From Hyphomicrobiales bacterium (GTDB lineage Bacteria; Pseudomonadota; Alphaproteobacteria; Rhizobiales; Rhizobiaceae): a stretch of 64,000 nt of DNA. A program made the position numbers and the translations under genes. Numbering within the stretch: the first letter of the stretch is position 1; each line of letters begins with the position of its first letter. Location of the stretch: assembly GCA_900470965.1 (NCBI GenBank), contig UCCS01000047.1, forward strand, positions 93,686 through 157,685, in the 5' to 3' direction. This document shows positions 42,901 to 50,783 of this stretch, in pieces. The notes beneath the pieces were generated by a model. The model had not been told where the DNA came from and did not search any database. It saw nothing but the letters and a program-made list of their open reading frames with translations.

Positions 42901-43444
42901 TTTACTGGAGATCGAAGAACGCGCCGGGCGCTACCTCGAACTTCGCGCGGGGATTGCCGCCGCCGAGCAGGCGTTGAAGCTCTTTAGAGATCGGCATCGA
43001 AGCGGGATGATGACAAGGGCGTCGGATGCGTTCAGGACCATCAGTCGCGGAGCCTACACGGGTGTCGCCGCTCAGCCCGGCAAGGATGGAGAAGTCCTGA
43101 TCGCGGTCTCTGCGAACGGCGGTTCGAAGATCGCCGACGAGCTGTCCAAGGGCGCACGGTTCCAGCTCTATCTCGCGCTTCGGGTGGCGGGATATCACGA
43201 GTTCGTCGCCAATCGCGCGCCCATTCCGTTCATCGCCGACGACATCATGGAAACCTTCGATGACTTCCGCGCCGAGGAGGCCTTCCGGTTGTTCACCGAG
43301 ATGGCCGGGCGTGGGCAGGTAATCTATCTGACGCATCATCAGCACCTGACCGAGATCGCCAAGAAGGTTTGCCCGAGCGTCCGGCTACATGATTTGGAGA
43401 CGATTCAATCGGCGAGCCGGCTTGGTATGATGGCGGCCGAGTAG
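39938..43444 (+). CDS. Rad50/SbcC-like coiled-coil ATPase (YhaN type)
   Basis: A 1168-residue ATPase starting at GTG 39938 (VRINRLDLTRYGKFTDAVID). Walker A GPNEAGKST is at 36-44. Long coiled-coil segments (for example LAELKQKREELDLQATEYRK, KKREEEREYLVTKEVLDLQI) fill the middle. The C-terminal ATPase half carries the signature-like LSKGARFQLYLALRVAGYHE and Walker B PFIADDIMETFDD. There is no CxxC zinc hook in the parts I read, as in YhaN rather than Rad50. It follows yhaO-like by one base. Predicted partner of that exonuclease in processing DNA ends. Confidence 0.87.
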   Translation: MRINRLDLTRYGKFTDAVIDFGSRPAGSPDLHVIYGPNEAGKSTTLDAILDLIFGIGNTTKYGFQHPYNTMRLGANVHVGGQDRGFVRIKRPQNSLLDREERSLADTEIRADLGGIDRDAFSTMFSLDDITLEKGGESILASKGDLGELLFSASAGLSDLSRQLLTIRGDADSFYKFRGRSSQLSELKLRLAELKQKREELDLQATEYRKRLAELQRLDGLYNQALTERANTQRQADEINRVLRALPTMRRLTALRGQLDAFETVSDPPESWKIELSEIRKGEIEIRVKLDEVARTISEIENEIDGIADDAVALGLAARVADLTKTFEPRYLTAQVDIPKLTGRVAELSVETLLLQLGKADEKTPARLVLDAATVGKLRSLISARSGVEARRASAEEELIRSERALQDEGNRISLVEEFRDPARIRAFEGLAATVKALPKADDEVAFRSLMRRRENAESVLAESLAQLVPWDGSPADLAAMSVPSAAKLNDWKSRYQDGRERTKTRRAELERLEPDARRMDAEIQVLRARAGEIDEPSVAASRAAREKAWVAHRQAMDAQSADAFEHAMRADDHLVSQRLLHFSEASKLAQLMLSRASTGSDIETARERIEAAARSLAELRAEMFPTLASISSGADFGVDPAELEEWLRKRTVALRARDDLSAIDQEVAEIRDRAQQSKKLLLAAIKATGLAAGGDADLATLFAAAEEGLDAFNLAMDHADRLVRLKEDNAARARAMTDALKAAQEWDARWFELCNGCWLGEASILPDVDAVNGILDVLEKLASAIEAKDSLVDRIQKMEKDSALFEASVFELCDRLEIPKSASLTELTRTITDRITLAERGREQREKLGRDLDKKREEEREYLVTKEVLDLQIGKMAAFFDCTTLDEVEAFIELSSKRQALRTSISDVEQELTEIIGANDIGDVEERLASANREELEGQLALLTPLLEDQDRKCHDVFHERSTMQKALDAIGGDSVVAEIEEQRRTILLEIEERAGRYLELRAGIAAAEQALKLFRDRHRSGMMTRASDAFRTISRGAYTGVAAQPGKDGEVLIAVSANGGSKIADELSKGARFQLYLALRVAGYHEFVANRAPIPFIADDIMETFDDFRAEEAFRLFTEMAGRGQVIYLTHHQHLTEIAKKVCPSVRLHDLETIQSASRLGMMAAE

Positions 43445-43585
43445 AAGGGACCTGGCAACAGGACGCAGCTACGATGAGCTCCGAACCGGATTACCGTCCC
43501 ATTGCGCCATCCACTAGAAGCTGATCGAGATCACACGCACCGGCTCGGCTCCGACTGCCGAGGAAGGCGTAAAGGGGATCGGCGA

Positions 43586-43690
43586 ACTCTCTCGCCTACG
43601 TCGCCAAATACTGGGAAGGGCTCTGTGTCTACTTCACCGACGGTCGCATCGAGATCGACAACGCTAAAAAGAACTCGGTTGTAATTGACC
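43586..43690 (+). pseudogene. IS66 transposase (TnpC) fragment
   Basis: About 35 codons in one frame: NSLAYVAKYWEGLCVYFTDG followed by RIEIDNA, matching the WDGL-x-x-F-DDGRIE-D-N block that precedes the last conserved Glu of IS66 TnpC. Both sides are unrelated, so only a scar is left. It is in the opposite orientation to the second IS66 scar at 43975-44030. Confidence 0.65.
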
Positions 43691-43791
43691 TCAACCAGCC
43701 CTTCGTTTCCCCGAGCGAGAACTTCAACGGCGTCGATCACTCGATTTCGCAATCGCTGTTCAATCACACGATCCGAAACTTCTTCATCCAT
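43691..43791 (-). pseudogene. N-terminal fragment of a rhizobial hypothetical protein
   Basis: The leftward start MDEEVSDRVIEQRLRNRVID and AVEVLARGNEGLVEV resemble the beginning of small DUF-type rhizobial proteins (a DEE-I-x-RV-x-x-Q-x-R-NRI pattern). After about 36 residues the frame enters the IS66 scar. Identification is tentative. Confidence 0.4.
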
Positions 43792-43974
43792 ATCGAACCC
43801 TCCGTTGGGCAGTCTCCTGCCAAAACAGTAGTGGTCTTCGTGGAGGGCGCAATGTTAGCTTGCGTCGCTGTGTTGCCGCGCGGCTCACGCGGCGATAAGC
43901 AGATTTACCGATGACTTGGGTCAAGGTGCGGCGGCACGCCGCTTACGCAAAGTGTTTAGCCCTTCGCGACAATT
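43792..43974. other. Unassigned sequence between IS66 scars
   Basis: No gene supported. The right half, with GGCGGCACGCCGCTTACGCA, looks like the terminal non-coding part of an IS66-type element. Confidence 0.35.
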
Positions 43975-44030
43975 TGCGTGGGTGTCAGCGGGTTAGCGCA
44001 TTCCACGGCAGCAGCCCGTCGATGCTGCTC
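43975..44030 (-). pseudogene. IS66 TnpC C-terminal scar
   Basis: Read leftward, this gives QSSIDGLLPWNALTR and a stop. The I-D-x-LLPWN motif is the C terminus of IS66 TnpC. It lies 40 bases beyond the end of the STAND regulator gene, so the element once ended close to that gene. Only a few codons remain. Confidence 0.55.
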
Positions 44031-44071
44031 TGTTCTCAACTTGAGATTAACCAGCATGCCTTCCCGCCGAC

Positions 44072-46933
44072 TCAGTGGGCAGGCCCGTTCTTGAGAAGTA
44101 TCTGTCGGGCCGCGATCAGGTCAGATGTATCGAACCCCTCGTCGAATTTGGCGTAGACGCGACCGAGCAATTCTTTGGCGTTACTTTCTCTTCCCATGGA
44201 TCGCCATAGCCTGGCAAGCGATATGGCCGACCTCAACTCCCAACTGTTGGCGGACTGTCGAACGGCCTCCTCCATCGACAGCACCAAAAAGCCTTCGGCC
44301 TGCGCCAGGTCAGGGTCCGGCTGGGCGAGCAAGATTTCTGCTCGTGTCCGATAGATGTCGGGAAGCCAAACGATTTCGCCGATCGCGTCGGCAAGCCGGT
44401 GGGCTTCCTCAGCAATGGTCTGGGCTTCCGCGAAACGACCGAGATCAGACAGACCCTTCGCGAGGAAGCAGGATACCGACGAGGAAACGATGTTGTAATT
44501 CTCTGCTTTCAACGCCTCAAGAGAGGCTCGCAGCAACACTATTCCTTGCTCGCTCCGCCCGGTCTCCACCATGATCTGGCCGTTTAGTGCAGCCCCGAGT
44601 GTCTTGAAGGCTTGAAGCGAATATTTATCCGCCTGCGCCAGAAGTATCTCAACGGCGGCAGATGCTTCGTCGAAGTTACCGCACCAACAGAAAACCGGGA
44701 TGGAATAGGTCAGGGCCACGCAATAGGACACATGATGGCTGTATCTGGAAATTTCCCTGATCGTCTGTCGAGCGACCTGCAGGGACTGGTCTGGGTACCC
44801 GACCAGCCACAGCGACCGGGCCAGCATGAAGCGCCCGCGCGCTTCCGTGAGCAGGTCGAGTTGAATTGGTGCGGCCTGTGCAGCCAGTTTAAAACCATGC
44901 CGGCAGTGCCTGAGAGCGCCCGCCTGGTCGCCCGCCTGATGACACGCCACTCCGAGCATGAGCTCGGCGGCGATCTCGTCCTCCACAACTCCGATTTTCT
45001 GGGCGATGCCGGCCGCTCGGTTGGCCGCATCGACCGCCGCGCCCGCGTCTCCCCGTCTTGTAAAGAAGATGTTCAGGTCGGTCAAAAGGTTCAACTGCCG
45101 CCGGTTGTCGCCCAACTGCTCCGCGAGGTTCAGAGCCGCCTCGATCAGGAACTTCGTTTCGTCGCGGTTACCCAGTGTGTACATCGCCGATCGGGCAAGT
45201 GCTTCGGACAGGCGCAAGTCCAGTGGCGTGCCCTTTGCATTCGGTTCGATGATAGCGAGTGCCCGCGAACACCACCTTTGACACTCGCCGTACTGCGAGA
45301 GGTCCATCAACAGAACCGCGGCGCTGGCGGAAAGATCAACGGCGACAAGCGCGTCCCCACTATCGGAAAAGCACCATGCAAGCGCTTTTCTGATGTTTCC
45401 CAAATGTGGGATGAAGGACGACATGGTCCTGGCATCGTGGATCGCAGTTTCGACGGAAAGCGACTTCAGGAAATGCCTGAAATAGTTTGCGTGTCTGTGT
45501 GAAATGACGTTGACGTCCTCCCGCGACGCAAGTTTGCTTCCGGCGTAGGAGCGAGTTGTGTCGAGCAACCTGTAAAACAGGTAGCCACCGATGGGCGACA
45601 CGAAAATCAGCGACTTGTCGACCAGCGAGGTGATTACGAGGCTGGTCTGACCAACGGTCCATCCATCCTCGGCTGCTACTCCGTGCGCTGCCTCGACGCT
45701 GAACGGACCCGCGAAGACAGACAACCTGAACAGCATCGTCCTCTCGACGTCGGAAAGGAGGTTGATGCTCCAGTCAAGCATCGCCTGCAAGGTCTGATGC
45801 CTGGGCAATGCGCTACGCCGACCCCGCAGATGAAGTTCGGCACCGCTTGCTAGAAGCTCGGCCGTCCCGCCGATACCAAAGGTGCCAACACGGCTTGCGG
45901 CAAGCTCAACTGCAAGCGCGATACCGTCCAAACGGCGGCACATGTCGGAGACTTTCAACATCTCGTCATCCGTTAGCTCGCTGGTGTGGCCACTCGCACT
46001 GGCACGTTCCAGGAACAATTGAACCGCAGGAAACCGAACGACTGCTTGTCTGGAGAGGTTTCCTTCCGGCGGAACCTCGAGCGGCCCCAGCAAAAAGATC
46101 GTCTCCCCGTCGGCCCGCAGGGCTTCCCGGGAGGTGGCGAGTACATAAACCGTCGGCGCATAGGCGTGTATGCGGTCGGCGATCTGCGCGACCGCGACAA
46201 TCAAGTGCTCGCAACTGTCGAGGACGACCAGGCAATTCTTGGAGGCCACGAACGCGAGGATTGCCGGTTCGGCGTTCGGTCCCTGAACGGCGCACCCGAG
46301 AGACGACGCTATCGCGCTCGGCACGTCCGCCTCGTCGGCAACCGAACTGAGATCGACAAAGAAGACGTGATCCTCCCCATATTCTCGCCTCATTTGGTCG
46401 GCGACAGCGACCGCAACACTGGACTTCCCGATCCCACCGGCACCTACAATGCTGACGAAGCGCCGCTCCTTGAGACGCTGCCTGACGCTGGTGACGGTCT
46501 CTTCTCGTCCGATGAGGGTTTCAAGAGGCGCGGGAAGTTCATGGCGCATGCCAGACCGCGATGATGCAACCGGCAACGGGATCGCAGCCCTTGCCATTCG
46601 GTTGAAAGGGGCTACGAAACAGTAGCCTTGTCCTGCGACGTTGACGATATACCTGTTGCCGCCCTGTCCGTCCGCTAGAGCCCTTCGCAAGATCGAAAGC
46701 TGCGTGCGCAAATTGGCCTCTTCGACGACTACGTCCCTCCAGGCGAGCTTCATGAGTTCGTGGCGGCTGACAACCTCACCGGCCCGCTCGATCAGACTAA
46801 TCAAGATGTCCAAGGCGCGAGAACCGAGCCGAATGTCTTCGGCGTTCCTTGTCAGGATTCTCTCATGGATGTTCAGCTCGAACGGCCCGAAATGTACGAT
46901 GCCGCCCTGGTCGGAGTTCATCACTTCGCACAA
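44072..46933 (-). CDS. STAND regulator: OmpR-type winged helix, NB-ARC ATPase, TPR (copy 1)
   Basis: A 953-residue regulator. The N-terminal Trans_reg_C winged helix covers about 12-110 (LGSRALDILISLIERAGEVV, then VAGQGYCFVAP). The NB-ARC module has Walker A GAGGIGKSS near 164, Walker B CLVVLDSCEHL, sensor VLATSREALR and the RRLDGIALAVELAASR GLPL-like motif. The C-terminal 400 residues are TPR-like helices. Such proteins bind DNA when the ATPase switches on a signal. It is divergent from a three-PAS sensor kinase at 47211. A close architectural paralogue is at 58220-61072. ATG 46921 is an alternative start. Confidence 0.88.
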   Translation of the reverse strand: MCEVMNSDQGGIVHFGPFELNIHERILTRNAEDIRLGSRALDILISLIERAGEVVSRHELMKLAWRDVVVEEANLRTQLSILRRALADGQGGNRYIVNVAGQGYCFVAPFNRMARAAIPLPVASSRSGMRHELPAPLETLIGREETVTSVRQRLKERRFVSIVGAGGIGKSSVAVAVADQMRREYGEDHVFFVDLSSVADEADVPSAIASSLGCAVQGPNAEPAILAFVASKNCLVVLDSCEHLIVAVAQIADRIHAYAPTVYVLATSREALRADGETIFLLGPLEVPPEGNLSRQAVVRFPAVQLFLERASASGHTSELTDDEMLKVSDMCRRLDGIALAVELAASRVGTFGIGGTAELLASGAELHLRGRRSALPRHQTLQAMLDWSINLLSDVERTMLFRLSVFAGPFSVEAAHGVAAEDGWTVGQTSLVITSLVDKSLIFVSPIGGYLFYRLLDTTRSYAGSKLASREDVNVISHRHANYFRHFLKSLSVETAIHDARTMSSFIPHLGNIRKALAWCFSDSGDALVAVDLSASAAVLLMDLSQYGECQRWCSRALAIIEPNAKGTPLDLRLSEALARSAMYTLGNRDETKFLIEAALNLAEQLGDNRRQLNLLTDLNIFFTRRGDAGAAVDAANRAAGIAQKIGVVEDEIAAELMLGVACHQAGDQAGALRHCRHGFKLAAQAAPIQLDLLTEARGRFMLARSLWLVGYPDQSLQVARQTIREISRYSHHVSYCVALTYSIPVFCWCGNFDEASAAVEILLAQADKYSLQAFKTLGAALNGQIMVETGRSEQGIVLLRASLEALKAENYNIVSSSVSCFLAKGLSDLGRFAEAQTIAEEAHRLADAIGEIVWLPDIYRTRAEILLAQPDPDLAQAEGFLVLSMEEAVRQSANSWELRSAISLARLWRSMGRESNAKELLGRVYAKFDEGFDTSDLIAARQILLKNGPAH

Positions 46934-47210
46934 ACCCTATGCATCGATTTACAACTATTAACATAGCACGACTCCCACAAATGGCGGAGTCGCGCGATGG
47001 TGTTCAAAAATCAAAGCGTTTCCGCCAAGAGACGCCAAAACGAGGTAGGACATGCCGAGAACAGTTGTTGACGGAGCATCCGTTGAACGGAGTGAGAAGA
47101 GTGTTTTCGGCTTTGGTTGAGGAAGACAGCTATGATTGAGGAGGTCTCTTCAGCAACGGGTTACCCGCATCTGTCAGCAACCGCCACCAAACGGTCGCAC
47201 AGTTAGCCCG
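46934..47210. promoter_or_regulatory. Divergent promoter region of STAND regulator 1 and sensor kinase
   Basis: About 277 bases with AT-rich parts (TTTACAACTATTAACATAGC near 46948-46967 is the best -10-like stretch, towards the regulator). A GAGGAGG at 47139-47145 could serve a kinase start upstream of 47211. No clear operator. Confidence 0.4.
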
Positions 47211-49013
47211 ATGTTCAAACCATCCGAAATTGTGGAGGAACTGCCTGCGCTGGCCATAATTATGGACCACGAAGGGCATGCGATCTATTTGAACAGGCAC
47301 TGGGCACGCGTTACGGGCGAGCACGGCTCCTCCCTGCTCGGTGACCGCTGGAAGTCGTTCCTGCACCCGGCTGAGGTTTCCGTTCTCGCGGGCTTGCCCT
47401 CCGGTGATGATGACCAAGCGGTCGTGCGCGTGCGTGCTGGGAACGGCGAATTTCGTTTGCATCTCTTCAGAGCGTCAAATGTCCACCAGGGTCGCCTCCT
47501 TGTCGGAATGGAGGCTCATAGCGTTATCGTCTCGAAAATCGCCGGCGAGGAAACGGCCGCCGATTTTGAGCGGACACTCGACCAGGTACCCGCGATGATT
47601 TGGCGCGCGAGGCCTGACGGCTTCCTCGACTACGCCAACAAACGATGGCTTGATTTCTGCGGCCTGACCCTCGCTGAGGCCATAGGTTGGGGTTGGCGCG
47701 ACGGGGTGCATCCCGACGACCGGGAGGGCATAGAGACCTACTGGCGGGGGATGCTCCTCAGCGGCACCGAGGGAAGCTACGAAGCCCGCGTCGGCAATGA
47801 CAAGATCGGATACCGCTGGTGCCTCAGCATCGGAACGCCTCGACACGACGAGAACGGCGCTATCTCCGCCTGGTACGGAGCGATTTTCGACATCGAGGAG
47901 AGAAAGGCGGCAGAGACGTCGCTGCAACTGAGCGAGGACTATCTCGCGAACGGGCAGGCACTCAGTAAGATCGGCACCTTCGGCTTCGAGATTTCCACTG
48001 AAAGGTTGTTCTGGTCGGACGAAACCTACCGGATACTCGAGTATCATCCGGGAACCCGACCGTCGCTGTCCCTCCTGGTATCGCGTGTTCACGAAGACGA
48101 CCTTTCGGAGTTCGAGCGGTTCCGCGCGGAACTGCGCGAGCGCAGGGCGAAGATCGAGGCGACTTTCCGTCTTTCGTTCGATGACGGCAGGATCAAGCAT
48201 ATCCGGGTGCTCGGACAGCTCACCTCCGCCGGGGGAGCCGCCTACACCGCCGTGATCATGGACGTCACCGCCGAGATCCAGAGCGCCGAACGCCTCAAGC
48301 AGAGCGAGGCTGAGATCGCCCATGTCGCCCGCGTCGCGATGGCCGGGGAACTCACGGCCTCGATCGCGCATGAGGTTAACCAACCTCTCGGCGCTCTGGT
48401 CGCCAGCGGCGGAGCGCTGCTACGCTGGATCGAACGCGATGAGCCGGATGTCGAAAAGGCTAAGGCAAACGCCAGACGGATGGTCGGCTATGCCCGACGG
48501 GCAAGTGACATCATCGCGCGTGTCCGAACACTTTTCGAAAAGGGCGGATCGACGTTCGGTAAGGTAGACTGCGTCGAACTCCTATCAGGGGCGCTGTCCT
48601 ATGTCGAAGCTCCGGCCCGTCGAAGCAAGGTCGAGGTTGATATCGACATCGCGCATGATCTGCCCAACATCAACGGCGATCCCGTTCAGCTTCAGCAGGT
48701 CATCATCAATCTGATAATGAATGCAATACAGGCGCTTTCCCACGACGATTTCAGCAGCCGGATCGTCCGCGTGTCGGCGCGCCTTGACCACGATGAGGTC
48801 GTCATTTCGTGCAGCGACAACGGACCCGGCTTTTCCGGCGATGGCGAAGCATTCTTCAAGCCCTTTTACACGACGAAGGAACACGGAATGGGAATGGGTC
48901 TCGCCATCTGCAGATCAATCGTCGAGGCGCACAACGGGAAGATAACCGCCAGCCACAACCCGGCGGGCGGCGCGACATTCGTCGTCCGCCTGCCGACCAT
49001 TTCACCCAGCTAG
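47211..49013 (+). CDS. Three-PAS sensor histidine kinase
   Basis: A 600-residue soluble kinase. Three PAS domains occupy about 5-115 (ALAIIMDHEGHAIYLNRHWA), 120-240 (FERTLDQVPAMIWRARPDGF, with the Trp-rich GWGWRDGVHPDD) and 245-365. The phospho-acceptor is His387 in TASIAHEVNQPLGALVASGG. The ATPase has INLIMNAIQAL, DNGPGF and TTKEHGMGMGLAICR. The EVNQPL type is shared with FixL- and DctB-like kinases. ATG 47211 is my choice, but it lacks a good ribosome-binding site; a TTG at 47136 is possible. No response regulator is adjacent, only a STAND regulator divergently. Signal unknown. Confidence 0.85.
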   Translation: MFKPSEIVEELPALAIIMDHEGHAIYLNRHWARVTGEHGSSLLGDRWKSFLHPAEVSVLAGLPSGDDDQAVVRVRAGNGEFRLHLFRASNVHQGRLLVGMEAHSVIVSKIAGEETAADFERTLDQVPAMIWRARPDGFLDYANKRWLDFCGLTLAEAIGWGWRDGVHPDDREGIETYWRGMLLSGTEGSYEARVGNDKIGYRWCLSIGTPRHDENGAISAWYGAIFDIEERKAAETSLQLSEDYLANGQALSKIGTFGFEISTERLFWSDETYRILEYHPGTRPSLSLLVSRVHEDDLSEFERFRAELRERRAKIEATFRLSFDDGRIKHIRVLGQLTSAGGAAYTAVIMDVTAEIQSAERLKQSEAEIAHVARVAMAGELTASIAHEVNQPLGALVASGGALLRWIERDEPDVEKAKANARRMVGYARRASDIIARVRTLFEKGGSTFGKVDCVELLSGALSYVEAPARRSKVEVDIDIAHDLPNINGDPVQLQQVIINLIMNAIQALSHDDFSSRIVRVSARLDHDEVVISCSDNGPGFSGDGEAFFKPFYTTKEHGMGMGLAICRSIVEAHNGKITASHNPAGGATFVVRLPTISPS

Positions 49014-49142
49014 TACGGGAGACTTCTGATACCCGACGTAACGAGCGATGCAAGTCTTGCCTCCCCGAGGGTCAGCCTGAGGAGGTTTCAACACTCAACA
49101 GGCTGCTGACGGCAGCATCAGATTGACTTTAAACCGAGCAAG

Positions 49143-49168
49143 GCCAAGGCGCGAGCACGCGCCCTGGC
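49143..49168 (+). terminator. Strong hairpin after sensor-kinase gene
   Basis: GCCAAGGCGCG - AGCA - CGCGCCCTGGC, an 11-position stem with one A-C mismatch and a 4-base loop, 130 bases after the kinase stop and 35 before the DUF1330 start. Either a terminator or a leader structure; no T tract. Confidence 0.5.
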
Positions 49169-49202
49169 AATTCGTAGAAATCAGCAACCATAAGGAACCG
49201 CG

Positions 49203-49553
49203 ATGCCAACCTACCTCGTAAATCATCTGAGGATTCCGGGCGATGTCCCGAACATTGATGCCTTGAACTACCTCGACCAAGTTGAGGCAACAGTTGCTCC
49301 CTATGGCGGAAAATGGCTAGCGCAGGGTCCAGGCGATGTAATCGAGGGCGCTTGGCCTGGCGCTGTCGTGCTGATGGAGTTCCCGACCCGGGAGGCCGCT
49401 GACCAGTGGTACAACTCGGCGGCTTACACCGCCCTTCGCGCTCTCCGGATGAAGAGCGCGATCTCCGACATAGTCTTGATCGATTCTTTGCCGGCAGGAT
49501 TCACCATTAAGGCGTTCGCGAACAATATCCGTGCGGCTATGAAAGGCGCGTGA
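49203..49553 (+). CDS. DUF1330-family protein
   Basis: A 116-residue protein with the small alpha/beta (dimeric ferredoxin-like) DUF1330 layout: YLDQVEATVAPYGGKWLAQG, then VLMEFPTREAADQWYNSAAY. Start ATG 49203, preceded by AAGGAACCGCG. No catalytic motif is evident and function is unknown. It stands alone between a sensor kinase and an IS110 scar. The family is widespread in proteobacteria, so this gene may be ordinary cargo. Cytoplasmic. Confidence 0.85.
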   Translation: MPTYLVNHLRIPGDVPNIDALNYLDQVEATVAPYGGKWLAQGPGDVIEGAWPGAVVLMEFPTREAADQWYNSAAYTALRALRMKSAISDIVLIDSLPAGFTIKAFANNIRAAMKGA

Positions 49554-49753
49554 TTTCGCGCGACAAGGGGTTAACAAAACGACATTCGGGTACAACCAAC
49601 GTGTCGTCTGCAGGCTCGTTTCGATCCGAAGCGGTCAGATCAGTAGAGCTAGGGACGCGAGACATGAAACTCCATGAGCGCGTTCTGAGCGTGCAGCAAG
49701 AACGCCTTCGCTGGGCGGCCATTGGCAAGCCTTATGCAACATCGCATCCGCCG

Positions 49754-50138
49754 TTACTTCCCGGCCTCTTGCAGTGCTATCTGATGCGCCGGATGATCGA
49801 ACCACTGCTCTTGCAGCCAGTGCAGATACCGCATCGTCCAGCCTTTCTTGCGCGGATAGACGTGCCCGTGCTTGAGCATGAAGGCACTTACCTGTTGCCG
49901 ATGAACCCACAACGTCTCGACAGCGGCAGAGCGGGCGCGAACGAGATCTCGCATAGCTTCGTGACCCTCGTCGGGAACCCAGACCGCCGTGAGCTCGCCG
50001 GCCCTCAATAGCCGGGCGAGCGCAAGCGCATCTCGGCGGTTCCTCTTCACGCGGTCGCCAGGTCTCCTTGGGATCAACGACGGAGCTACAACATGCAGTC
50101 ATGGCCCAGCGAGCGGATAAGACGGTAAAGCCCATAGC
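49754..50138 (-). pseudogene. IS110-family transposase fragment, truncated and frameshifted
   Basis: The longest frame reads IPRRPGDRVKRNRRDALALA, RLLRAGELTAVWVPDEGHEA and MRDLVRARSAAVETLWVHRQ, the N-terminal DEDD (RuvC-like) domain of IS110 transposases. The preceding part (YGLYRLIRSLGHDCM) lies in another frame before about 50090, where one base is missing (ATGTTGTAGC for an expected ATGGTTGTAGC). The first 50-60 residues with the first catalytic Asp and the entire C-terminal catalytic domain are absent. Its right end abuts a DUF1214 fragment in the opposite direction. Confidence 0.8.
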
Positions 50139-50350
50139 CAGTCGTTGACGATGTACGAACTTCCCCAGAGCCTGCTGGTTGCCAATCCGATCAACAGCTA
50201 TCTGCTAAACTCGCCCATGCACCCGCAGGGCGTGAAGGGCGCCGACGATGGCCTGACGTTCAGAACAAATCCCCTGGCAAGGAGAAGGAACCATTGATGG
50301 CCCGTGACCAGCGGGAACCCTGCGGCCCACCTTTCATGTTGGCGCCCTAA
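50139..50350 (+). pseudogene. C-terminal fragment of a DUF1254/DUF1214 protein
   Basis: SLTMYELPQSLLVANPINSY and LLNSPMHPQ correspond to the W-S-(L/I)-TMYDLPQSLLVANP block of DUF1214. After a small deletion near 50260 the rest reads in another frame as NKSPGKEKE and GPPFMLAP to a stop at 50350, the expected C-terminal NxSPGxxKE...GPF segment. It is the third family member in the window and is broken at the junction with the IS110 remnant. Confidence 0.72.
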
Positions 50351-50421
50351 AACCGCCTTGAAATCTCGACGTCTGCTCCTAAATTTTGCGCCGTCAAACG
50401 CGCTTGAGAAAGGAGATGGCG

Positions 50422-50715
50422 ATGGCGAACACCCTGTTTGGCGCTCCATTGTTCCTGAAAAAACGACACTACATTCAGGAACTCTCTAGCCTCGAAGATG
50501 CCTTCGACATGCTTGACGACTGGCCGGAAAACGAACGAGATGCTACCTTCGAGGTGCTTGAAAAGGCCTGCCGCATGGCGGCTCAAGGGATCTTCCCTTT
50601 GCCAGCGATCCGGGAAAACCTTCGTCGGTTTCTGATAAAGCGGCACATGCTGGCGAACATCGACGAGGTGCCTATTGTCGCTAAGCGCTCGACTGATCGC
50701 AACATAGGCCCGTGA
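50422..50715 (+). CDS. DUF982-family small protein
   Basis: A 97-residue protein from ATG 50422 (MANTLFGAPLFLKK) with AGGAG six bases upstream; an in-frame ATG at 50416 sits too close to that site. The ISSLEDAFDMLDDWPENERD-like block (reads LSSLEDAFDMLDDWPENERD) and the EVLEKACRMAAQGI helix fit DUF982, a small family nearly restricted to rhizobia and relatives and often plasmid-borne in many copies. Function unknown. Monocistronic, with no clear promoter seen. Confidence 0.82.
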   Translation: MANTLFGAPLFLKKRHYIQELSSLEDAFDMLDDWPENERDATFEVLEKACRMAAQGIFPLPAIRENLRRFLIKRHMLANIDEVPIVAKRSTDRNIGP

Positions 50716-50783
50716 TCTCAGCACGCCCCGTCGCCGTGGCGGGTTTTGTCGTGGCCCGCATTAGTGGTGGCCGCATGAAGGCG

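Noticed and set aside
44612-45502. 296-codon rightward frame antisense to STAND regulator 1
   Set aside because: Composition and lack of domain features mark it as a shadow of the real 953-residue gene.
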